NCBI RefSeq assembly: GCF_000524195.1
Contig: NW_020170445.1
Location: forward strand, 300,523-329,221
Length of the DNA: 28,699 bases
Direction: 5' to 3'
DNA from: Echinococcus granulosus
Lineage: Eukaryota; Platyhelminthes; Cestoda; Cyclophyllidea; Taeniidae
Numbering within the stretch: position 1 is the stretch's first letter; the number at the start of each line of letters is the position of its first letter. The position numbers were made by a program, and so were the translations under genes. Below are positions 27,401-28,699 of this stretch, piece after piece. The notes beneath the pieces are model-generated. The model searched no databases. It was not told the DNA's origin and saw nothing but the letters and a program-made list of their open reading frames with translations.

Positions 27401-28699
27401 CTTCGCAACAAAAAGCGATCATCAACCACCTTCCAGCTGTGTCACCTCGCATCACATCGAGTAAATGAATCTCGAGCCTGAAGTTTTCGGCCTCCACCAA
27501 GTGAACACTTCACAGTGAGCAATTCCATTTATAATGCGCCACACACACACAATGTTGCCTTACGGAAATGAAGTGATTCATGCCTCAGAAGTCCAAAAGG
27601 GACATTTAGCAGTAGGGTAGTGGGTGCATCATTTGAGAATAACCAATAATATCTTCGTTCTTTCGCTATCACGTGTCACAAGTCGGTCAATCGGTTAGCA
27701 ACCCCAAATGCGTAGAATGCCTTCACTTCACGACGAGGCATTGTAACAAGACAAACCGAAAACCGGACAAAGTGGTTTGATTACCTGCTGAGGAAGGTAA
27801 GTTCTTCGAACGATCCCAACATATCACACAAGGGCATGAAATAAACCAGCCTGTCAAAATCTACCAAATTTAAGGAAATTCTGATTTTCATTCAGTCGCA
27901 CTGATAGATAATAAGAGTACTTGGGGCAGACTGGTACCTTAAAACAAAACCACAATCTAGTAACGTTATCCTCAGAACTGGTACTTTCCGCATGCACGAG
28001 TGACTCTGTTTGTAAGACTTCATTTTGTTCACAGAAATGGGAGTAGATGGATAGGCAGGGATTGACTTACTTTGACTCTTTGGTTTTTTTATAGGCCTGC
28101 TTGACACTCTCCTAAAACAAAAAAGGAGAGTCATTACGGTAAATATTTGACAAAAAGCCTGTGTCGATGGAGGAGCAGCTGTTTTAACGCCCTCGTGTTG
28201 ACCCCATAGGGTCAAGGACTGTGCACACACGGACGTGCATGTGTGTTTGATACCTAACTTTCTCATCGCAGTAGTCCCAACAACGGTAAGACTAGGGAAA
28301 TTACGCTAATAGTAGTACAGGATACAGACATTCGTACTGACAAGAAAGTGACAGGAAGTGACGAGCAATGGCGTCTAAAATACATTTCAATCTAGGAAGT
28401 TGGATGAATCCGAGGCGCGTTGGCGATTCAATTGTGCAATAAATAATTCGTGACATTGCTGACAAAAAGTAACAGTAATGGTTTATGTTGACACCGCATC
28501 TGAAAATGCCATTGGTAACCTTGGATGGAAACAGAGGTGTTTAATGGCAATGTAATGTTGGCTTCTCTTACAGCCAACTCTTGAAAAGTTTACCACCATT
28601 TAAAACAACAAAAAACCTTTCGCTCTACTTGCACCTGGCACCATATCAAGCACTTCAGCCACCTGCGATTCGATCTTCACCCTGATACCAGGACGCCCT
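228..28699 (-). CDS. BTAF1: BTAF1/MOT1 (TAF172) TBP-removing Swi2/Snf2 ATPase, partial at both ends (whole locus span)
   Basis: This is the span of one spliced gene; exons are listed separately as E1 to E26. The family protein sits in the nucleus, grips TBP with an amino-terminal solenoid of HEAT repeats and uses a carboxy-terminal Swi2/Snf2 motor to strip TBP from promoter DNA. Seen here in order: HEAT repeats, the WPLNS and VVAPVR blocks, central HEAT repeats, GLGKT, LDEGH, LTGTPVQN, and LLAVCNHPS. DEGH in place of DEAH and the phrase DFLMPGFL are typical of the BTAF1/MOT1 branch of SNF2 proteins. About 1,650 codons are covered against 1,849 residues in the human protein. Missing are the start, motifs IV-VI, the stop, and at least one linker exon within 24828-27289. 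The identity is very secure; individual exon borders are predicted by eye. Confidence 0.95.
494..880 (-). other. Intron E25/E26
   Basis: A 387-base intron with a long T run before the acceptor on the transcribed strand (A-run at 510-520 on plus). Nothing else recognised. Confidence 0.85.
881..1011 (-). CDS. BTAF1: BTAF1 exon E25: SNF2 motor, LHRIVMPFVLRR block
   Basis: A 131-base exon (acceptor TCGTTATAG, donor CTTCAG/GTTAGG). QQALEELHRIVMPFVLRRVK and EEVLQDLPPKVIQDYLCNMT match human MDALHRQVLPFLLRRMK and EDVLQDLPPKIIQDYYCTLS. This is the conserved segment joining the two RecA-like lobes. Confidence 0.97.
1012..3342 (-). other. Intron E24/E25 (2.3 kb), holding overlapping plus-strand open frames
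   Basis: A long intron. At 1578-1964 a 128-codon frame is open on the plus strand, with a second frame open at 1696-1944 and a minus-strand frame at 1548-1790. None shows a domain I recognise. It may be an eroded repetitive element. Nothing else recognised. Confidence 0.75.
3343..3553 (-). CDS. BTAF1: BTAF1 exon E24: SNF2 motor motif III (LTGTPVQN)
   Basis: A 211-base exon (acceptor TTTGCACAAAG, donor GCAG/GTGGGC). ISCAVKKLRARHRLILTGTP then VQNRVGELWSIFDFLMPGFL match human LSKAVKQLTANYRIILSGTP and IQNNVLELWSLFDFLMPGFL. ARFARPLLATRESKASA matches ARYGKPILASRDARSSS. A nearer AG (GTGCGCAG at 3541-3542) was rejected because it would drop ISCA and break the phase with E23. Confidence 0.97.
3554..4493 (-). 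other. Intron E23/E24
   Basis: A 940-base intron between the DEGH and motif III exons. I see no gene, repeat or RNA in it. Confidence 0.85.
4494..4557 (-). CDS. BTAF1: BTAF1 exon E23: SNF2 motor motif II (DEGH box)
   Basis: A 64-base exon (acceptor TCCCTGTAG, donor AAG/GTTGGT). It carries ETFWEYLILDEGHIIKNAKS, equivalent to human FNYCILDEGHVIKNGKT. Asp and Glu of the DEGH box are the Walker B residues that coordinate magnesium and activate water for ATP hydrolysis; Gly in the third position is the BTAF1/MOT1 form. Confidence 0.96.
4656..4736 (-). CDS. BTAF1: BTAF1 exon E22: SNF2 motor, LLITTYEVIRSDIAFF
   Basis: An 81-base exon found by eye (acceptor CGCCTTTCAG, donor TTCA/GTGAGT). It encodes LQKSILDRCNLLITTYEVIR and SDIAFF, matching human NLIVASYDVVRNDIDFF, the strand and helix just before the Walker B box. 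Both phases agree with E21 and E23. Confidence 0.95.
4797..5710 (+). repeat. Degenerate ATCC/ATTC-type simple repeat in intron E21/E22
   Basis: Much of the 1,002-base intron (4737-5738) is built from decayed units such as CATTCATCCATCC and ATCCATTCA on the plus strand, with a less repetitive centre at about 5050-5220. The resulting Ser/Pro/His/Ile reading frames (for example SIKPPVQPSLQSFIHRIVHP at 5535-5750) are products of the repeat. The orientation is opposite to the repeats at 9.0, 12.0 and 14.0 kb. Confidence 0.75.
5739..6043 (-). CDS. BTAF1: BTAF1 exon E21: SNF2 motor motifs I and Ia (Walker A)
   Basis: A 305-base exon (acceptor TTCATTAACAG, donor AGC/GTGCGT). EGVNWLLFLKQYGLNGILAD leads into DLGLGKTLQTICAL, the ATP-binding P-loop, and SLVVCPATLCAHWHSEV gives motif Ia (human SLVVCPPTLTGHWVDEV). 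The linker between them is basic (HGRSRHDRSHGRRK) and similar in length to the human one. APLVYVGNL matches NPLHYTGPP. The usual Met of DDMGLGKT is Leu here. Confidence 0.97.
6309..6467 (-). CDS. BTAF1: BTAF1 exon E20: entry to the SNF2 motor (LRPYQQ)
   Basis: A 159-base exon, phase 0 at both ends (acceptor TTCCATTCTCAAG, donor CAG/GTACGT). ESAPDPAGPGLPLSLRIARD aligns with human AGIPDPPNMSAELIQLKAKE. KGRHFVQCLLRPKDIRLYVP and HAVLRPYQQ align with ERHFLEQLLDGKKLENYKIP and AELRKYQQ, the Q-motif-like entry to the ATPase. An alternative acceptor at 6490 (TGTTAG) would not match the phase of the strong E19 donor. Confidence 0.9.
6671..6972 (-). CDS. BTAF1: BTAF1 exon E19: last HEAT repeats before the motor
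   Basis: A 302-base exon (acceptor CCACCACTAG, donor CGAA/GTAAGT). After HIIDCILTP it carries an insertion of about 45 residues (with LLSLQVVPCDRPL and GSAQTPTP). It then runs LLAYVVVMLTSLVLPHFAD and SDVRLLASNVFTKLLVLLP, matching human VPYIVLLVVPVLGRMSDQ and DSVRFMATQCFATLIRLMP. It ends at PLE, the same residues as the human PLEAG. Confidence 0.93.
6973..8620 (-). other. Intron E18/E19
   Basis: A 1,648-base intron. No gene or repeat family recognised on either strand. Confidence 0.8.
8621..8992 (-). CDS. BTAF1: BTAF1 exon E18: HEAT repeats with a Thr/Asn-rich insertion
   Basis: A 372-base exon (acceptor CCTCTTCTAG, donor TATC/GTATCC). THETAASDVEVLCRSLHLLP aligns with the human region LQVFETAAASMDSELHPLL, and LLPRLRFTAAHTLAVLAASH with the region of STAVRHMAARCVGVMSK. 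About 35 extra residues lie between them, including NTTTNTTT and SSSYSS. The TTN run is encoded by a GTG/GTT repeat at about 8873-8903 on the plus strand. The donor is not a strong consensus, but its phase fits E19. Confidence 0.83.
8993..9330 (-). repeat. Degenerate GGAT/GAAT-type simple repeat filling intron E17/E18
   Basis: Almost the whole 353-base intron (8993-9345) consists of decayed units such as GAATGAATAGATGGATGGATG on plus, so the pre-mRNA carries the CATCCATTC form. Frames rich in His, Ser, Ile and Pro here, including the part of the 8568-9200 minus frame lying above 8992, are intron and not protein. Confidence 0.75.
9346..9643 (-). CDS. BTAF1: BTAF1 exon E17: HEAT repeat (QLRRCGSLMTLVALLQTF)
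   Basis: A 298-base exon (acceptor CTATCTTCACAG, donor AACAAA/GTTAGT). QLRRCGSLMTLVALLQTF corresponds to human VQRRGAEFALTTIVKHFG, and RLPTLWQFLWLEPIAILRR to KLPHLWDAMVGPLRN. About 13 extra residues (DVDFATFNLEEIM) sit before RLPTLW. The donor lies three bases before an in-frame stop, and its phase fits E18. Confidence 0.88.
9726..9874 (-). CDS. BTAF1: BTAF1 exon E16: divergent linker between HEAT repeats
   Basis: A 149-base exon predicted from a strong acceptor (CTTTCCTTCAG), a strong donor (GTG/GTATGT) and exact phase agreement with E15 and E17. It encodes DALVVKAMEDGGREDVYL, TALLISQAEEKMSTNGEK, and a glycine/cysteine-rich tail (GCGGGCSSAV). Human has a longer linker here, with the conserved TLYRHQKAAFAITSRRG segment that I do not see in this exon. 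Identification depends on splice logic rather than similarity. Confidence 0.62.
9875..11211 (-). other. Intron E15/E16
   Basis: A 1,337-base intron. The missing human-like TLYRHQKAAF segment might be expected near here, but I could not find it on the minus strand. No repeat or RNA gene recognised. Confidence 0.7.
11212..11552 (-). CDS. BTAF1: BTAF1 exon E15: HEAT repeat (LTPLIRPFMDTIRG)
   Basis: A 341-base exon (acceptor CCTTTCCAG, donor TGGG/GTGAGT). VELSLSSALVNFGWVTPGRL leads into LTPLIRPFMDTIRGTTAN, matching human LPEKLNPIIKPLMETIKKEEN. Then LQRLAAWNLARLLWSEFCQQ matches VQNYAAQCIAKLLQQC, and KVTQNLTKYILPDEF matches KIIKNLCSSLCVDPY. A strong HEAT-repeat exon with consistent phases on both sides. 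Confidence 0.95.
11990..12245 (-). repeat. Degenerate GGAT/GAAT-type simple repeat in intron E14/E15
   Basis: The distal third of the 721-base intron (11553-12273) shows decayed TGGATGAGTGGATT-like units on the plus strand, the same orientation as the repeats at 9.0 and 14.0 kb. The remainder of this intron is plain. Confidence 0.7.
12274..12483 (-). CDS. BTAF1: BTAF1 exon E14: central HEAT region
   Basis: A 210-base exon (acceptor TTCTATAG, donor TCGCG/GTGAGT). It encodes SVMNLVECQTLLQRVGAEL, a Ser/Ala-rich turn, then TKLEFEELQRALQKAQLSVS and LFWSSR. Its place corresponds to the human stretch with EATSSF, QMTVTETNQEW and LQLRVHTFAACAV. Residue identity with human is low, so the call rests on helical character, position, splice signals and phase. 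Confidence 0.82.
12484..13616 (-). other. Intron E13/E14
   Basis: A 1,133-base intron without recognised genes or repeats. The 65-codon minus frame at 13419-13616 lies just downstream of the E13 donor and does not match BTAF1. Confidence 0.8.
13617..13707 (-). CDS. BTAF1: BTAF1 exon E13: conserved CHRLRALCE segment
   Basis: A 91-base exon, found by eye between a good acceptor (CTTCTTTTGCAG) and a perfect donor (AAAGC/GTGAGT). It encodes VFKTMHEDCHRLRALCETT then RLPINTESPKA. Human BTAF1 has FTRMQNECKQLISSLADV directly after the YYDE block, as this exon follows YYEE in E12. Phases with E12 and E14 both agree. Confidence 0.83.
14035..14990 (-). repeat. Degenerate GGAT/GAAT-type simple repeat in intron E12/E13
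   Basis: Most of the 1,302-base intron (13708-15009) is purine-rich on plus, with decayed units like AATAGATGAATGAATGGG and GATAGATGGATAA. It is the longest of the repeats in this orientation. Confidence 0.72.
15010..15368 (-). CDS. BTAF1: BTAF1 exon E12: central HEAT repeats with a low-complexity insertion
   Basis: A 359-base exon (acceptor TTTTTCCAG, donor CTAG/GTGAGG). It starts LLASLSSRLCESRLP, continues with a Pro/Thr/Gly/Ser-rich insert (positions about 15240-15320), then GSYLLEHVV, MQRFIGSLLLAAWPPA, and TNVVYYEEILG. Human counterparts are LLGALC, LGQLLLFHL, LQRISVALVICEWA and SEHLYYDEIA. A second insert rich in Ala/Thr/Gly follows AAW. Conserved helices and both splice phases fit. Confidence 0.92.
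15369..16551 (-). other. Intron E11/E12
   Basis: A 1,183-base intron. Nothing recognised beyond splice signals. Confidence 0.8.
16552..16640 (-). CDS. BTAF1: BTAF1 exon E11: HEAT repeat start (TYYIGGYELGATSERV)
   Basis: An 89-base exon ending at donor AGT/GTGAGT. TYYIGGYELGATSERV followed by LETRITATV matches human QEYIAGADTIMEDPATRD and MRARMMAAKLL. The acceptor is ambiguous: ACTCAG gives the border at 16640, while ATGAAG 12 bases upstream gives 16652 and adds ETTQ. Both keep phase 0 with E10. The CAG site was chosen on consensus, but the AAG site is nearer the pyrimidine tract. Confidence 0.83.
16641..17804 (-). other. Intron E10/E11
   Basis: A 1,164-base intron. A short exon-like stretch near 16790-16835 (reading VLWWYMQIAGKL between an AG and a GT) was considered, but its phases do not fit. 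Nothing else recognised. Confidence 0.78.
17805..17957 (-). CDS. BTAF1: BTAF1 exon E10: HEAT repeat (LWQRLAGAVPVGLLAQA)
   Basis: A 153-base exon (pyrimidine-rich acceptor CCATCCTAAG, donor CAC/GTAGGT), phase 0 at both ends. LWQRLAGAVPVGLLAQA follows E9 as human VWMELLSKASVQYVVAAA follows its own repeat, and FWLCQAMQP matches WLCLMMQP. The reading frame stays open about 40 codons upstream of the chosen acceptor, but that extension has no human counterpart and would separate residues that are adjacent in the human protein. Confidence 0.88.
17958..18745 (-). other. Intron E9/E10
   Basis: A 788-base intron; no gene or repeat recognised. Confidence 0.82.
18746..18850 (-). CDS. BTAF1: BTAF1 exon E9: HEAT repeat (ECVFEQLFHRALFEP)
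   Basis: A 105-base exon (acceptor GTCTTCAG, donor GAT/GTAAGT), phase 0 at both ends. It encodes EPSLLECVFEQLFHRALFEP and PKNIRLISD, matching human LSDMLRHIFQFCVLESS and EILDLIHK. A second AG lies 12 bases further in (CATCAG, exon then starting at 18838). Use of that site would remove four residues (ISHQ) and keep frame. Confidence 0.88.
18851..19719 (-). other. Intron E8/E9
   Basis: An 869-base intron; no gene or repeat recognised. The 70-codon plus frame at 19440-19652 has no recognised domain. Confidence 0.82.
19720..19918 (-). CDS. BTAF1: BTAF1 exon E8: HEAT repeat (DIRRTAIQTLDSLL)
   Basis: A 199-base exon with a strong acceptor (TTTCTTTGTTTAG) and donor AAG/GTAGGT. It begins with a charged linker (VVKSESKKEDGD) and ends with HHSSSDIRRTAIQTLDSLL, which matches human HHTISSVRRAALETLFTLL. 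Phase agrees with both neighbours. Confidence 0.92.
19919..20951 (-). other. Intron E7/E8
   Basis: A 1,033-base intron; no gene or repeat recognised. Confidence 0.82.
20952..21271 (-). CDS. BTAF1: BTAF1 exon E7: HEAT repeats (DLRCAACNALLSL)
   Basis: A 320-base exon (acceptor TTTTGTAG, donor GCC/GTAAGT). It runs DLATDLLPLVYDPLTNVLF, a polar insertion with NSNNGS and EVEAGEED, then DLRCAACNALLSLPRDLL and ITGPLLTLASGLIDHPTP. Human equivalents are DVINTLLPKVLTRIIEGL, DVRAVAAKTIIPI and SIMTLLASLISYPQ. The polar insertion of about 15 residues is not in the human protein. It leaves after two codon bases, in agreement with E8. Confidence 0.92.
21417..21641 (-). CDS. BTAF1: BTAF1 exon E6: HEAT repeat (VVAPVRQTAAQLLGVL)
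   Basis: A 225-base exon (acceptor CACCTAG, donor AGT/GTAGGT), phase 0 at both ends. It contains VVAPVRQTAAQLLGVL and HSGLLGLNYLLSARS, matching human VVAPVRETCAQTLGVVL and HGGLLGIKYALAVR. These are among the best-conserved parts of the amino-terminal solenoid. A basic insertion (RRQRQEPMKRTRTPK) sits where human has a short QEQWEVR loop, slightly lengthening the repeat. Confidence 0.93.
21642..23104 (-). other. Intron E5/E6
   Basis: A 1,463-base intron. E5 and E6 encode residues that are adjacent in human BTAF1, so no coding exon is expected within it. Nothing else recognised. Confidence 0.85.
23105..23200 (-). CDS. BTAF1: BTAF1 exon E5: HEAT repeat (LEDVVVRVLCTLALDQF)
   Basis: A 96-base exon bounded by TTTTCAG and ATG/GTGAGT, in phase 0 at both ends. 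It encodes NRTANRVYLED then VVVRVLCTLALDQFSDF, matching human WLEDLVIRLLCVFALDRFGDF. It joins directly to E6, giving CDM-VVAPVR where human has SDEVVAPVR. Confidence 0.9.
24110..24345 (+). repeat. Degenerate ATCC/ATTC-type simple repeat in intron E4/E5
   Basis: Within the 1,398-base intron (23201-24598), a short block of decayed CATTCATTCA and CCATCCATTCA units lies on plus, the same orientation as the block at 4.8-5.7 kb. The rest of the intron is plain. Confidence 0.75.
24599..24827 (-). CDS. BTAF1: BTAF1 exon E4: Ala-rich linker and HEAT repeat with the WPLNS/WETRHG block
   Basis: A 229-base exon (acceptor CTCTCTACAG, donor GAG/GTTAGT). It opens with a low-complexity Ala/Ser stretch (MAAASAAAAQ), then gives DWPLNSMCVRLLADLWD and WETRHGAASGLRELL. 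These match human WPLESFCEELCNDLF and WEVRHGAGTGLREIL closely. The exon ends in an acidic GASEEE. The acceptor follows a clean pyrimidine tract. The exon starts at the third base of a codon, whereas E3 ends on a whole codon, which shows that an exon is missing between them. Confidence 0.88.
24828..27289 (-). other. BTAF1: Intronic region between E3 and E4 with at least one unidentified BTAF1 exon
   Basis: E3 ends on a whole codon and E4 begins at the third base of one, so at least one exon must lie here. In human this part encodes an acidic stretch and the basic NRQKNKAKRMAK motif. I could not find that motif. Weak candidates on minus are an acidic frame at about 25360-25465 (MVRENEEQDLEMSQMEGG) and a short basic frame ending at a GAG/GTAACT donor near 27157 (KLGMGKVKAE). 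Neither fits the required phases. Confidence 0.6.
27290..27362 (-). CDS. BTAF1: BTAF1 exon E3: basic linker after the first HEAT repeats
   Basis: A 73-base exon (acceptor CTATCAG, donor GAG/GTACTA) continues E2 as SR-QRKMSHKAKLWRGL and then RFGMGRRGEE. The RQRK start and a glycine-containing segment afterwards resemble the human stretch ARQRKLLQKKLGL, which follows the same HEAT repeat. The exon is strongly basic. The donor is not a strong consensus, and the next exon was not found, so the right-hand border is better supported than the left. Confidence 0.52.
27363..27784 (-). other. Intron E2/E3
   Basis: A 422-base intron. It contains a short CA run at about 27541-27551; nothing else recognised. 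Confidence 0.7.
27785..27860 (-). CDS. BTAF1: BTAF1 exon E2: amino-terminal HEAT repeat
   Basis: A 76-base exon with acceptor GGTAG and donor GCAG/GTAATC encodes DFDRLVYFMPLCDMLGS followed by FEELTFLSR. It aligns with human BTAF1 around FDICRLLQHGASLLGS. It enters and leaves in phases that fit E1 and E3. An alternative acceptor ten bases downstream (TGACAG) would lose the FDR residues and break the phase with E1, so it was not chosen. The roughly 25-residue Ser/Glu-rich stretch that precedes this point in human is absent. Confidence 0.7.
27861..28634 (-). other. Intron E1/E2
   Basis: A 774-base intron. It includes an exon-like 41-base segment at 28071-28111 and an inverted repeat at 28198-28215 (TTGACCC arms, four-base spacer). 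Neither is needed for the gene model. Confidence 0.65.
28635..28699 (-). CDS. BTAF1: BTAF1 exon E1 (first exon in window, cut by the right edge): amino-terminal HEAT repeat
   Basis: The frame that ends IESQVAEVLDMVP aligns with the human stretch containing AAGQAVEAIVKNVP, in the first HEAT repeats. The donor is CCAG/GTGCAA after one base of a codon, which joins in phase to E2 to give VP-DFDRL, matching human sequence around NFDRFDI. The exon continues beyond the window, so start codon and promoter are not visible. Confidence is moderate because only 65 bases can be read. Confidence 0.62.

Noticed and set aside
27541..27551. Short CA dinucleotide run
   Set aside because: Too short to be more than a minor microsatellite.

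Overview
The window is eukaryotic genomic DNA from an animal. It holds one large, intron-rich, protein-coding gene on the minus strand. I identify it as BTAF1/MOT1 (TAF172), the Swi2/Snf2-family ATPase that removes TATA-binding protein (TBP) from DNA. Identification rests on reading the exons against the human BTAF1 sequence from memory. The amino-terminal HEAT repeats lie at the right end, the middle HEAT repeats across the centre, and the first half of the SNF2 motor (Walker A, DEGH box, motif III and the conserved CNHP block) at the left end. Both ends of the gene fall outside: the start codon and first HEAT residues lie to the right of 28699, and helicase motifs IV-VI plus the stop lie to the left of position 1.

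I resolve 26 exons (about 4.97 kb, roughly 1,650 codons). Every exon has AG/GT borders. Codon phase agrees across all junctions except the one over 24828-27289, where at least one exon of the poorly conserved linker after the first HEAT repeats was not found. Layout in transcription order (right to left): 28699-27290, amino-terminal HEAT repeats and linker (E1-E3); 24827-17805, HEAT repeats with the best amino-terminal match to human BTAF1 (E4-E10); 16640-8621, central HEAT region with lineage-specific insertions (E11-E18); 6972-6309, last HEAT repeats and entry to the motor (E19-E20); 6043-228, ATPase lobe 1 and the start of lobe 2 (E21-E26).

About 83% of the window is intron. Five introns carry decayed tetranucleotide-type repeats built from ATCC, ATTC and related units. 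These read as CATTCATCCATCC on the plus strand near 4.8-5.7 kb and 24.1-24.3 kb, and as the complement near 9.0-9.3, 12.0-12.2 and 14.0-15.0 kb. They create spurious Ile-His-Pro-Ser reading frames. I see no second gene, no convincing tRNA or rRNA, no intact transposon and no CRISPR or operon-like feature.

The large introns, divergent HEAT region and simple-repeat introns fit a parasitic flatworm (tapeworm or fluke) or another fast-evolving invertebrate, but the sequence alone does not prove the lineage. I found no new multi-gene biological system. The points of interest are departures of this BTAF1 from the usual animal form, one unresolved exon gap, possible alternative splice sites and the oppositely oriented intronic repeats.
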